A DNA stretch of 9,541 bases from Thermoflexales bacterium. Its GTDB lineage: Bacteria > Chloroflexota > Anaerolineae > Fen-1058. Positions 1 to 7,890 of this stretch are shown here, piece by piece. Location of the stretch: the NCBI GenBank assembly GCA_030834835.1, contig JAUQXD010001109.1:1-9541 (forward strand), read 5' to 3'. The stretch's first letter is position 1; each line of letters starts with the position of its first letter. The notes beneath the pieces were generated by a model. It saw only the letters and a list, made by a program, of their open reading frames with translations. It had not been told where the DNA came from and made no database searches. The position numbers were made by a program, and so were the translations under genes.

Positions 1-30
1 GGAGACCCGCCTCACTCGCCGCTCAAAAGA

Positions 31-1572
31 CTATGCGGTCTGATGCACGCGGCAATACTTTGAATCCCCTACCACGCGATTCTTGCACGGCTGGCCCGCG
101 CGTGTGGTGGCCTGGCAGAGACCCACCGGCTGTGCGGGCGGATTAACCGACTGCGCCGCGCTGGATTGCGCCGCGCTGGACTGCGCCGCGCTGGACTGCG
201 CCGCCCATTGCTGTAAATATGTAAATTCATCGTCAAACGCGGCGATGATGCGCTCCGGGTCAGGCGCGAGTCCGCCATCGGTGGCGATGCCCACCATGAC
301 TTCGCCCGCGTAACTGATGATGCTGACGCCCAGCGACAGATTGCCGGGCGTGGGCACCCAGAACATGATGCGCTTCATGGGCACGCCCGTCAGATAAATT
401 GGTGCGCGCGGGCCAGGCACATTGGTCATCACCGCCGAGACCTTGGCCGCAAAAAACTTCAGCAGCACGTCTTCGATCTGCGCGGGCGACACGCCCATGC
501 CGCCCAGCAAACCAAAGGCCACCAGCGCCTCGGGGGTGTCTTTGATCTGATCCATGCGCTCCTTCAACACGCTCAAGCGCCGGATCGGTTCGCGCAGACC
601 CACCGGCAGCGACAGGATGACCAGGCCAAACTGGTTGCCCAAGGTATTAAGGTTGTCCGCCGGGCGCACACTGACCGGCACCATAGCGCGGATGTTCAGA
701 TTAGCGGCCACGCCATCCTTTTCGTCCAGATACCGGCGCAGTGCGCCGGTGACTGCGGCCAGCAGCACATCGTTGAGCGTGGCATTGAGCGCGTGCGCCA
801 CGTCTTTGACCACGCTCAGCGGCATCGGCGTGGTCCAGACCGCGCGCTTGAGCACACTGCATTGCCCCCTGAACAACGTCGGTTGATCAGGCTTGAGCAG
901 CAGCAACTTACTCAGCGCAATCGCCCCCAGTGAACCGAGATTCACCGCATCGATCAGGCGCGAGGGATGCGCTACCATTTGAATGCCTTCGTGCAACAGC
1001 GAGCCGGCCACCGCCAGCGTCGAGTTGACGGCTTTGACGGCCGGTTCAAACAAATGTTTGAATGAATCGTCGACGGGTTTGGGTTCCGGCCCATGCCACT
1101 CGGCGTCGGGCGTCGCGTCCGTCATCGACAACAGGACCTGCACCAGCGCCATGCCATCCGCAATGCAGTGATGCAGGCGGCCAATGACGGCCGAGCCGGA
1201 GCCATAATGATCGACGAAGGTGAACTGCCACAACGGGTGATGTCGATCCAGCGGCACGCTCATCATCTGCCCGGCCAACTGCTGCAACGCGGCTTCATCG
1301 CCGGGTGCGGGCAGCGCCACACGCCGCACGTGATAATTCAGATCGAAGTTCGGATCGACTTCCCACGTGGGCAGGCCCAGCCCCAGCAGCGGCTCTTTGA
1401 CGCGCTGCTTAAACCGATCGTAGATCAGCAGCCGCTCGCTCACCACCGCGCGAAAACGCTCATACTCCAGCGGCGCATCAAACATCATCACGCCCACAAT
1501 CACCGCCAGATTGGTGGGTTTGTCCATGTGCAGCCAGGCCGCGTCGACTGGAGTAAAGAGCTCGTTCTTCAT
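31..1572 (-). CDS. WS/DGAT-family O-acyltransferase (wax ester synthase / diacylglycerol acyltransferase) with Cys3His tail
   Basis: This 513-residue protein belongs to the bacterial bifunctional wax ester synthase/acyl-CoA:diacylglycerol acyltransferase family, which transfers acyl groups from acyl-CoA to fatty alcohols or diacylglycerol at the membrane/lipid-droplet surface. The sequence shows the HHxxxDG catalytic motif (H134-H135 to D139-G140, reading HHCIADG), the NATLNDVLLAA segment near 263, GNQFG at 312-316 and NVPGP at 384-388. The start (MKNELFTPVDAAWL) matches the usual family N-terminus. It lies 26 bases after the amidohydrolase stop, with a purine-rich AGGGGATGAG upstream. The core ends near residue 456. 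An unusual tail follows: AAQSS repeats (457-475), then a Cys3His module (C486, C496, C507, H510) ending three residues before the stop. It is probably the last gene of the operon; no terminator is visible in the 30 bases left. Family assignment is firm; the acceptor alcohol is unknown. Confidence 0.93.
   Translation of the reverse strand: MKNELFTPVDAAWLHMDKPTNLAVIVGVMMFDAPLEYERFRAVVSERLLIYDRFKQRVKEPLLGLGLPTWEVDPNFDLNYHVRRVALPAPGDEAALQQLAGQMMSVPLDRHHPLWQFTFVDHYGSGSAVIGRLHHCIADGMALVQVLLSMTDATPDAEWHGPEPKPVDDSFKHLFEPAVKAVNSTLAVAGSLLHEGIQMVAHPSRLIDAVNLGSLGAIALSKLLLLKPDQPTLFRGQCSVLKRAVWTTPMPLSVVKDVAHALNATLNDVLLAAVTGALRRYLDEKDGVAANLNIRAMVPVSVRPADNLNTLGNQFGLVILSLPVGLREPIRRLSVLKERMDQIKDTPEALVAFGLLGGMGVSPAQIEDVLLKFFAAKVSAVMTNVPGPRAPIYLTGVPMKRIMFWVPTPGNLSLGVSIISYAGEVMVGIATDGGLAPDPERIIAAFDDEFTYLQQWAAQSSAAQSSAAQSSAAQSVNPPAQPVGLCQATTRAGQPCKNRVVGDSKYCRVHQTA
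148..204 (-). repeat. 15-bp in-frame tandem repeat encoding AAQSS units
   Basis: Three full 15-bp units and a 12-base partial unit lie end to end inside the acyltransferase gene and encode AAQSS AAQSS AAQSS AAQS. On the plus strand the core word is CTGCGCCGCGCTGGA, with a C/T difference in one copy. The unit length is a multiple of three, so gain or loss of copies by slippage would change linker length without breaking the frame. It links the acyltransferase core to the Cys3His tail. Confidence 0.9.
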
Positions 1573-1598
1573 GGCAGACTCATCCCCTGTATGGATTT

Positions 1599-2924
1599 TT
1601 AGCCGCGATACTCGCGGACCGGCTGCATGGCGCGGCTTACCATGTTGAATGCGCCGCGCTCGGCTTCATATTTGATGCGATCTTCATCCAGCGTCAGCAA
1701 CTCGCCTTTTCGATAAATCAATTGCCCATCGACGATGACGTGCGTCACATCGGCAGCTTTGGTACAATGCACTAGGCTGCTGATCAAATTATGGCGCGGC
1801 AAAAAGTGTGGGCGATCGGTATCGATCAAGATCAGATCGGCGGCGTAACCGGGCGCGATGACGCCGGTCCGCTCCAACCCGATCGCGCGGGCGCCGTTTT
1901 GCGTCGCCATGCGCAGGGCCAGATCGCCGGGCACGGCTTCGGGATTGCGTTGCTCGTGCTTCTGCAAGATCACCGTCTGACGGATCGCCGCGGGCAAATC
2001 CATGTCCGCATTCGAGCCGGGGCCGTCGGTGCCGATGGCGACGTTGATGCCGCGCGCGAAAAATCTCGATAGATCATTCACGCCCATCGCCAGCTTCATG
2101 TACGTGATGGGCGTATGCGCGACCGTCACGTGCTGCCGCGCCAGGATGTCCAGATCATCATCGCTCACGGCCAGACAATGCGCCGCGATGCACGGCCCAT
2201 CGAACACGCCCAGCGAGGCGAGATGACCGATCGGGGTCTGGCCGTGCGCCTTGAGCGAGTTATCGACCTGCTCTGGCGATTCGGAGACGTGTAGATGTAT
2301 TGGCAAATTGCGCGCGTGCGCCAGCGCGGCAATGCGCGCCAGAAAATCGGGCGGGCAAATGTACGGCGAATGCGGCCCCAGCAATAACTTGATGCGCCCA
2401 TTCGCGCGGCCCTGCCAGCGATCGATGAAGTCGAGTGTGCCATCGAGATTCGCGCCGACTTCCCGGTCATCGCCCAGGCCAAACACGCACCACGTCAGGC
2501 CGGCCTTCAGGCCCGATTTTTTCACCACTTCGGCCACGCGATCCATGTAGAAATAATGATCGTTGAAGGCCACCACGCCCGATCGGATCATCTCGCACGC
2601 AGCCAGCGCCGCCCCCCGGTACACGTCGTCGCTCGTCAGCGCCGATTCGGCCACCCAGATTTTTTCGTTGAGCCAGCGCGGAAAGGGCAAATCTTCGGCC
2701 CAGCCGCGCTCGTACGTCATGGGCGAATGGCAGTGGGCGTTGACGAAGCCCGGCAGCGCCACCTGCCCGTAGCCGTTGATGATCCGATCGGGCGTGAAAT
2801 CGATCGGGATGTCGCCGGCTGCCACGATCGTATTGCCGTCGATGGCGATCGAGCGATCGCGCAGCACCGTGCCGGCGGCGTCCAGCGTCACCACATCGAC
2901 ATGCGTGATGAGTATCCGCGTCAT
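1599..2924 (-). CDS. Amidohydrolase, MTA/SAH deaminase-like (TrzA/AtzB/SsnA subgroup)
   Basis: This 441-residue metal-dependent hydrolase of the amidohydrolase superfamily resembles 5-methylthioadenosine/S-adenosylhomocysteine deaminases and related aminohydrolases, which deaminate or dechlorinate purine- or triazine-like rings in the cytoplasm. Visible metal ligands by family analogy are H64 and H66 (HCH), H212 (HLHVSE), H249 (AHC) and D300 (GTDGPGSN). E93, H185 (GPHSPY), E215 and S304 sit where substrate- or acid-base-contacting residues occur in MtaD-type enzymes. The usual HNPxSNxKL segment is instead HTPITYMKL (270-278), so the substrate may differ from MTA/SAH. The length is typical. 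Its ATG is one base beyond the kinase stop codon, with GGAGAG eight bases upstream inside the kinase gene, which suggests translational coupling. Superfamily assignment is firm; the exact substrate is not. A guanine/pterin or other N-heterocycle deaminase is an alternative. Confidence 0.88.
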   Translation of the reverse strand: MTRILITHVDVVTLDAAGTVLRDRSIAIDGNTIVAAGDIPIDFTPDRIINGYGQVALPGFVNAHCHSPMTYERGWAEDLPFPRWLNEKIWVAESALTSDDVYRGAALAACEMIRSGVVAFNDHYFYMDRVAEVVKKSGLKAGLTWCVFGLGDDREVGANLDGTLDFIDRWQGRANGRIKLLLGPHSPYICPPDFLARIAALAHARNLPIHLHVSESPEQVDNSLKAHGQTPIGHLASLGVFDGPCIAAHCLAVSDDDLDILARQHVTVAHTPITYMKLAMGVNDLSRFFARGINVAIGTDGPGSNADMDLPAAIRQTVILQKHEQRNPEAVPGDLALRMATQNGARAIGLERTGVIAPGYAADLILIDTDRPHFLPRHNLISSLVHCTKAADVTHVIVDGQLIYRKGELLTLDEDRIKYEAERGAFNMVSRAMQPVREYRG

Positions 2925-2925
2925 A

Positions 2926-5900
2926 TCAGTGGCTCTCCAGATAACGCTTGATCTCTTTGATCAACGTCACATCGTCGTAGGGTTTTTGAATGAAGCCGCT
3001 ATAGCCGGCGCCGGCAAAGCGGCGCGCCACCTCGGCCTGATTGTAGCCCGACGACAAAATCACCCGGGCGCGCGGATCGATGGCGCGCAGCTGCTGAAGC
3101 GTCTCTTCACCGCTCTGCCCGGGCATGGACAGATCCAGCAGCACCAGCTGAATCTCGGCCTGGCGCGCCTGGTACAAAGCCACGCCGGCTTCGCCGTCTT
3201 CAGCCGAGATGACGGACAGGCCGCACTCGTCCAGAATATCGGTTACCGCCAACCGCACCGGTTCTTCGTCGTCGATGACCAGGATGAGCTGTCCAGACAT
3301 GTTGGCCTCCAGAGGCGGCATCTCGACTTCAGGCGCCGCGGGCAGCGCGGCGGATACCGGTAATAGCAGATTAAACGTCGTGCCCTGCCCCGGCCGGCTG
3401 TCGACCTGCAGGCCGCCGCCATGACCGCGCACGATGCCCAGCACGGCGGCCAGGCCCAGACCGCGCCCGGTAAATTTGGTGGTAAAAAACGGATCGAAAA
3501 TCTTGTCCAGCGTAGCGGTGCTCATCCCGCTGCCGGTATCAGTCACCGTCACTTGCACGTACTCACCCGGCGGCAAGCGCAGGCCGGTGTACTGCGCCCA
3601 GTCGGCCTCATCATCAGTCAGCGTGTAAGGGCGAGTGACCACCGTGACGGTTCCCGGCTGCTCGCCGATCGATTCACCGGCGTTGATGATCAGGTTCATG
3701 ATCACCTGTTGAAGTTGACCGGTGTCGCCGTCGATCAGCGGCAGACCAGCCGCCAGGCTGGAACGCAGCTGCACCTGCTTGCCCACGGCCAATTCAAAGA
3801 GATGCAGATTGTCTTGAATCAAGTCGTTGAGCTGCACGGGGCGTTGTTCAAACTGGCCGCCGCCCGAGTAGGCCAGCAATTGCCGGGTCAGATCGGCGGC
3901 ACGGTTGGCCGCTTTCACGGCCTTCTCGACATGCGGCCGCGCTTCGCTATCCGGCGGCAGCGTGGACAGCGCCAGCGAGGTTTGCCCCAGCATGGCGACG
4001 AGCAAGTTATTGAAATCATGCGCGATGCCGCCCGCCAGCACGCCCAGACCTTCCATTTTCTGGGTCTGGCGGAGCGCCTCTTCGGTGCGGAGACGCTCGG
4101 TAATATCCTCATACGTTCCCAGGACGCCGATGACCTTGCCCTGCGCCTCGTGCAGCGGCACTTTGCTGGTCTCCACCCAGGCGTGTTTGCCGCCGGCCAT
4201 CAACTGTCGTTCAATAAAGTGATATTCCGGCGCATCGTTGTCCATCACCCGTCGATCGGTCTGACGGTATTCTTCGGCTTCGGGCCGCGGCCAGGGGAAA
4301 TCAAAATCGGTCTTGCCGACGACCTCCGCCGGCGACTTGAACCCGGCGTTGATCGCGAAGTTGCGGTTGCAACCCTGATAGACCGAATTGCGATCTTTCC
4401 AGAAGACGGCCTGCGGCGCATTGTCGATGATGGATTGCAGCATTTGCTGCGACGCGCGCAGCGCCGCTTCAATGCGCTTCTGGTCGGTGATGTCGATGTT
4501 GACGCCCAGGATGCCCTGAATCTGATCGCCGTCCCGGATGGGACCGCTGATCTCACGATAGACGCGTTTTTCGCCGCCCCGATCGTACTCGGCATCGACA
4601 TCGATGATTTCGCCGGCAAAGGCGCGCCGGTCCTTCTGCTCCCAGTAAGCGGCCAGCGCGGGATCAATCGACAGTTCACTGACACGGCGGCCCAGCCGGT
4701 CGCCCCACAGGCGCGCACTGGCAGCATTCTGCAGGATATAGCGGCCATCCTTGTCCAACGCCCAGAAATCGAACGGCAGGCTTTCGATGGCCGCGCGCAG
4801 CCGCGCCTCGCTTTGTCGCGCTTCGGTATACAGCCGCGCCCGGCTGATGGCGGCGCTGACGTGTGCGCTCACCGCCACCATCAGCCGCAAATCGGCCGTC
4901 GTCAAGGTGACGCCTGGCGGGCTTTCGATGTTGAGCACACCGGCCACGCGCCCCTGATCGAAGAGCGGCACGCCAACCTCCGACGTGATGTCGGCGGCAG
5001 CCTCCAGAAAATCGGCGTCGCTGTGCACATCTTCAATCAGCTCCGGCTGACCGGTGCGCGCCACCCGGCCGATGACACCGGTGGTCAACGGGATTTCCCA
5101 GATCGATTTCTGGTAGCCCACCTGATGCTGCAAGCGCAGCACCTGATCGTCGAGCATGTACAGTGAGACAAGCGTATAGCCAAACGTCTGCCGGATGGCC
5201 TCGCAGACTGTGCGAAACACCGCGGACAGATCGAGCTCGTTCGTCAGGGCGTTGCGCACCCGATCGAGCAGCGCCAGCTCCTGGGTCTGCCGCTGCGCCG
5301 CCGCGTATAAATCGCGATATTCACGCTCGCTGCGGCGCAGCGCTTCTTCGGCGCGTTTGCGCTCGATCGCCATTGCCACCTGATCGGACACAAAGGTCAG
5401 CACGCGCTTGTGTTCTTCGGTCAAACGCACGCGCTCGTTGTAAGTCTGCACCACCAGCACGCCGATCGTCGCGGTCTGGGTGCGCAGCGGCACTCCCAGC
5501 CAGTCAACCGAGTTCGCGCCCACCAGCGCCACTTCGTCGCGGGCCATCAGATCGTCAAAGACCTTCGGTGTCGCCAGCAGCGGCTGGCCGGTGCGCAGCA
5601 CGTAGGACGTCAGGCTCTTGCCGGGCGGCGCCGGCAGGTCCAGTTCATCTTGCTCGTCGGCGAAGTACGGCATGTAGATGAGGTTCTCGCGCTCGTCGTA
5701 CAGGGCAATGTAGAAGTTGCGCGCCGGCATCAGTTGGTCGATGATCGTGTGAATGGAGTGATACAAAGCATCGAGGTCGGGGGCGGTGTGGGCGGCTTCC
5801 GAGATGCGGTGCAGCGCGCTTTGAATCTGCTCGGCCCGCTGGCGCTCGACCAGGTCGCGTTGGGCCGCCTCGTACAATCGGGCGTTAGACACCGCCACGG

Positions 5901-6417
5901 CCGCCTGCTCGGCCAGCAGCGTCAACAGGCGCACATCGTCGTCGTCAAACGGGCCGACCCGTTCGTGATCGTTGATGGTAATCACGCCGACAATCCGATC
6001 GCGTAACTTCATGGGCACGGCCAGCACCCGCCGGAAGAGGCTGTCTTGATGGGGCGCCGCGCGCCCCGGCCAATTGACGTAGTCGTCGATGCTCTGCGCC
6101 TCACCCGATTGAGCCACACGTCCCGATAGACCTTCGCCCAACTTCAGGCGCGTGCCCAGATAGTTGTGCATCAGGTTATAGGCCGCAGCCAGTTCCAGTG
6201 TTTCACGGTCGGGCAGCATCAAGTACACGCCGCCCGCGCGCACGCCCACCAGGTCGGCCGCCAACTCCACCACTTTGTCCAGCAGCGTAGCCAGATCGGG
6301 CTGCGAGTTGATCGCCAACGCGATCTCGTTGAGCGCGTCCAGTTCACGGGTGCGCCGGGCGAGCGTCCGTGTCAGGCGCTCGATCTGGGCTTGCGGTTCA
6401 GCCGGGCCGTCAGTCAT
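2926..6417 (-). CDS. Soluble hybrid sensor histidine kinase, GAF-GAF-GAF-PAS-PAS-HisKA-HATPase-REC
   Basis: This 1163-residue kinase has no hydrophobic membrane segment and no signal peptide, so it should be cytoplasmic. Domains in order: short coiled coil (about 9-30), GAF1 (40-180), GAF2 (205-352), coiled linker (353-378), GAF3 (382-530), PAS1 (540-650), PAS2 (655-780), dimerisation/phosphoacceptor helix with H800 in [12 protein letters not shown], and a catalytic ATPase with N912 (N box), DTGSG at 960-964, the F box IFDPFFTTK (973-981) and GRGLGL (984-989). A C-terminal receiver follows, with D1049/D1050, phosphoacceptor D1095, S1122/S1123 and K1145. All key residues are present, so both modules should be active. 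No bilin-type cysteine or NKFDE motif is visible in the GAF domains, so the ligand is unknown. It starts 11 bases after the thiolase stop with AGGTG upstream. No HPt protein or DNA-binding regulator lies nearby, so its output target is not evident. Confidence 0.95.
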   Translation of the reverse strand: MTDGPAEPQAQIERLTRTLARRTRELDALNEIALAINSQPDLATLLDKVVELAADLVGVRAGGVYLMLPDRETLELAAAYNLMHNYLGTRLKLGEGLSGRVAQSGEAQSIDDYVNWPGRAAPHQDSLFRRVLAVPMKLRDRIVGVITINDHERVGPFDDDDVRLLTLLAEQAAVAVSNARLYEAAQRDLVERQRAEQIQSALHRISEAAHTAPDLDALYHSIHTIIDQLMPARNFYIALYDERENLIYMPYFADEQDELDLPAPPGKSLTSYVLRTGQPLLATPKVFDDLMARDEVALVGANSVDWLGVPLRTQTATIGVLVVQTYNERVRLTEEHKRVLTFVSDQVAMAIERKRAEEALRRSEREYRDLYAAAQRQTQELALLDRVRNALTNELDLSAVFRTVCEAIRQTFGYTLVSLYMLDDQVLRLQHQVGYQKSIWEIPLTTGVIGRVARTGQPELIEDVHSDADFLEAAADITSEVGVPLFDQGRVAGVLNIESPPGVTLTTADLRLMVAVSAHVSAAISRARLYTEARQSEARLRAAIESLPFDFWALDKDGRYILQNAASARLWGDRLGRRVSELSIDPALAAYWEQKDRRAFAGEIIDVDAEYDRGGEKRVYREISGPIRDGDQIQGILGVNIDITDQKRIEAALRASQQMLQSIIDNAPQAVFWKDRNSVYQGCNRNFAINAGFKSPAEVVGKTDFDFPWPRPEAEEYRQTDRRVMDNDAPEYHFIERQLMAGGKHAWVETSKVPLHEAQGKVIGVLGTYEDITERLRTEEALRQTQKMEGLGVLAGGIAHDFNNLLVAMLGQTSLALSTLPPDSEARPHVEKAVKAANRAADLTRQLLAYSGGGQFEQRPVQLNDLIQDNLHLFELAVGKQVQLRSSLAAGLPLIDGDTGQLQQVIMNLIINAGESIGEQPGTVTVVTRPYTLTDDEADWAQYTGLRLPPGEYVQVTVTDTGSGMSTATLDKIFDPFFTTKFTGRGLGLAAVLGIVRGHGGGLQVDSRPGQGTTFNLLLPVSAALPAAPEVEMPPLEANMSGQLILVIDDEEPVRLAVTDILDECGLSVISAEDGEAGVALYQARQAEIQLVLLDLSMPGQSGEETLQQLRAIDPRARVILSSGYNQAEVARRFAGAGYSGFIQKPYDDVTLIKEIKRYLESH

Positions 6418-6428
6418 GCGCTTCGCAC

Positions 6429-7568
6429 CTACAGTCGTTCAATAATCGTGGCCGTCGCCATGCCGTGACCGATGCACATCGTTTGCAGGCCGTAGCGCCC
6501 GCCGGTGCGCTCTAAATGATGCAGCAACTTCGTCATCAAGATCGCGCCGGTCGCACCCAGCGGATGCCCGTGCGCGATGGCGCCGCCGTTGGGATTGACC
6601 CGCGCCGGATCAGGCTGAATTTCCTGCTGCCAGGCCAGCACGACTGACGCAAACGCTTCGTTGATCTCGATCGCGTCGATCTGATCGATCGTAAGCGCAG
6701 CCCGATCGAGCACTTTGCGCGTGGCCGGGATGGGGCCGGTCAGCATGATCACCGGGTCGCTGCCCACCACCGATCGAGCCACGAGGCGAGCGCGCGGCTT
6801 CAACCCCAACCCGATCGCGCGATCCAGCGACATCAACAAGATGGCCGCGCTGCCGTCGCTGATCTGGCTGGCATTGCCCGCCGTGATGACGCCGTCCGGT
6901 TTGAAGGCCGGTTTCAACTGCGCCATCTTGATCGGATCCGGCTCGAAGCGAATGCCCTCGTCATACTTCAGGCAGCCGGGTGTGCCATCGGGCAAGCAGA
7001 AGTCGATCGGGATAATTTCTTTCACGAAGTCGCCGCGTTTAGTCGCTTCAGCCGCTTTGACGTGACTGGTCAACGCAAATCGATCGACGTCCTGGCGCGA
7101 CAAATGCCACTGTTCCGCCATCATCTCCGCCGACAGCCCCTGGTTCACCAGCGGATAGGGAAAATCGGGCGGCCAATCTTTGGGCCAATCGGCGCCAAGC
7201 GGCACGCGGCTCATCACTTCGATGCCGCCCGCGATGACGACATCCATGTCGCCGGAAGCGATGGCCTGTGCGGCAAAGTGGACGGCTTGCTGGGCCGAGC
7301 CGCACATACGATTGAGCGTGACGGCGGGCACTTCCATGGGCAGACCCGCCTGCAAGACCGCCAGCCGCGTGATGTTCGCGCCCTGCTCGCCAAGCGGCGT
7401 GACACAACCAAAGATCACGTCTTCGATCAGGGCCGGATCGATCCGCGCGCGGGCGATCAATTCACGCAGAACTTTTGCGGCCAGGTGCGTGGGCAAAAGA
7501 CCGCTCAACGATCCATTGCGCCGCCCGATCGGGGCGCGCACGGCTTCGACGATGACGACGTCACGCAT
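6429..7568 (-). CDS. Acetyl-CoA C-acyltransferase (thiolase)
   Basis: This thiolase is 379 residues from the chosen start. Thiolases cleave 3-ketoacyl-CoA with CoA or condense two acyl-CoAs in the cytoplasm. It carries the acyl-accepting cysteine C89 in MCGSAQQAV, NEAF at 303-306, the catalytic histidine H335 in GGAIAHGHPLGATGA and the second cysteine C365 in CIGHG. The CGSxQQAVHFAAQ context resembles degradative thiolases such as the steroid 3-ketoacyl-CoA thiolase group (FadA5-like) more than short-chain biosynthetic ones, but chain length cannot be fixed from sequence. I chose the start at 7568 over an in-frame ATG at 7574: AGGAG (7575-7579) abuts the latter but stands six bases from the former, which also gives the usual MRDVVIVEAVR N-terminus. 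It overlaps the DUF2277 stop by eight bases, so translation is probably coupled. Slightly shorter than the usual 390-400 residues, with no key residue missing. Confidence 0.93.
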   Translation of the reverse strand: MRDVVIVEAVRAPIGRRNGSLSGLLPTHLAAKVLRELIARARIDPALIEDVIFGCVTPLGEQGANITRLAVLQAGLPMEVPAVTLNRMCGSAQQAVHFAAQAIASGDMDVVIAGGIEVMSRVPLGADWPKDWPPDFPYPLVNQGLSAEMMAEQWHLSRQDVDRFALTSHVKAAEATKRGDFVKEIIPIDFCLPDGTPGCLKYDEGIRFEPDPIKMAQLKPAFKPDGVITAGNASQISDGSAAILLMSLDRAIGLGLKPRARLVARSVVGSDPVIMLTGPIPATRKVLDRAALTIDQIDAIEINEAFASVVLAWQQEIQPDPARVNPNGGAIAHGHPLGATGAILMTKLLHHLERTGGRYGLQTMCIGHGMATATIIERL

Positions 7569-7791
7569 GCTCATCTCCTGAACTGAGGCCCGGCTTAACG
7601 CCGAGTTGATCCAACAGGGCGCGTGTGGCGGCGGCTATGTCACCGACCGCCTGATTAAAGACGGCTTCATTCTGGCGCGATGGTTTGCGATAGCCGCTGA
7701 CCTTCCGCACAAATTGCAAAGCAGCCGCCTGTATCTCTTCAGCGGTGGGCGGTTGATCGGGTTGGCGGAGTTGCTTGATGCTGCGGCACAT
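7561..7791 (-). CDS. DUF2277 family small protein
   Basis: This 76-residue protein begins MCRSIKQLRQ and contains the block AALQFVRKVSGYRKPS (23-38) followed by NEAVFNQAV, which I recognise as the DUF2277 family. The function of that family is unknown to me. The sequence is soluble and mostly helical-looking, with an acidic C-terminal tail (SSGDEHA). The frame stays open upstream to 7848, but the MCRSIK start is preferred: it matches the family N-terminus and lies eight bases from AGGAG (7800-7804). Another in-frame ATG at 7797 is only two bases from that site. It is the first gene of the five-gene operon. Its last codons overlap the thiolase start by eight bases, tying its expression to acyl-CoA metabolism. 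An arginine-rich N-terminal half (residues 1-38) suggests a nucleotide or acidic partner, but this is speculation. Confidence 0.88.
   Translation of the reverse strand: MCRSIKQLRQPDQPPTAEEIQAAALQFVRKVSGYRKPSRQNEAVFNQAVGDIAAATRALLDQLGVKPGLSSGDEHA
7575..7579 (-). promoter_or_regulatory. Ribosome binding site deciding the thiolase start
   Basis: AGGAG on the minus strand, inside the end of the DUF2277 gene. It touches the upstream ATG (7572-7574) with no spacer, but is six bases from the second in-frame ATG (7566-7568), which favours the latter as the true start. Confidence 0.75.
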
Positions 7792-7799
7792 AGGCATCG

Positions 7800-7804
7800 C
7801 TCCT
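7800..7804 (-). promoter_or_regulatory. Ribosome binding site deciding the DUF2277 start
   Basis: AGGAG on the minus strand, eight bases from the ATG at 7789-7791 (MCRSIK start) and only two bases from the ATG at 7795-7797. The spacing and the family N-terminus agree on the shorter protein. Confidence 0.78.
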
Positions 7805-7820
7805 GTGAATGGTGGGCGGC

Positions 7821-7846
7821 GCAATAGCGCGGCGCAGTAGCGCGGC
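7821..7846. repeat. 13-bp tandem direct repeat in operon leader
   Basis: Two adjacent 13-base copies (GCAATAGCGCGGC, then GCAGTAGCGCGGC) differ at one base. GCGGC at 7816-7820 resembles the end of a third, partial copy. They lie in the predicted 5' untranslated leader of the operon, upstream of the DUF2277 ribosome binding site. The role is unknown; this may be chance in GC-rich sequence. Confidence 0.6.
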
Positions 7847-7858
7847 ATAGAAACATCA

Positions 7859-7889
7859 ACAGCGGATGAGGGCGATCCTCATCCGCTGT
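7859..7889 (-). terminator. Perfect 13-bp hairpin, likely terminator of the acyltransferase-3 gene
   Basis: ACAGCGGATGAGG (7859-7871) and CCTCATCCGCTGT (7877-7889) are perfect inverted repeats around a five-base loop. Read on the minus strand, the hairpin lies about 31 bases past the stop codon of the membrane acyltransferase gene and is followed by TTGATGTTTC, a modest T-rich run. The stem is strong but the T tract is imperfect, so termination may be partial. The position over the predicted transcription start of the next operon also allows an operator or 5' mRNA-stabilising role. Confidence 0.7.
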
Positions 7890-7890
7890 C

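Noticed and set aside
1573..1598. Terminator between the amidohydrolase and the WS/DGAT gene
   Set aside because: The 26 bases contain no inverted repeat and do contain a plausible ribosome binding site, so continued transcription is more likely.
2853..2860. HIP1 octamer GCGATCGC as evidence for a cyanobacterium
   Set aside because: I noted only one copy, in a region rich in overlapping CGATCG words. HIP1-rich cyanobacterial genomes would be expected to show several in this length, and no gene here is specifically cyanobacterial.
3421..5166. A 581-codon open frame on the plus strand, antisense to the sensor kinase
   Set aside because: It mirrors the codon pattern of the kinase gene in GC-rich sequence, is rich in Arg, His and Gln, shows no recognisable domain, and lies wholly within a gene with intact catalytic motifs on the other strand.
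2926..6417. Phytochrome-type light sensing by the GAF domains
   Set aside because: No bilin-binding cysteine in a recognisable context and no PHY domain were seen; the GAF segments look like generic small-ligand types.
7062..7586. A 174-codon plus-strand open frame antisense to the thiolase
   Set aside because: It has no recognisable motif and lies across a thiolase whose catalytic cysteines and histidine are all present; the composition is that of a reverse-strand shadow.
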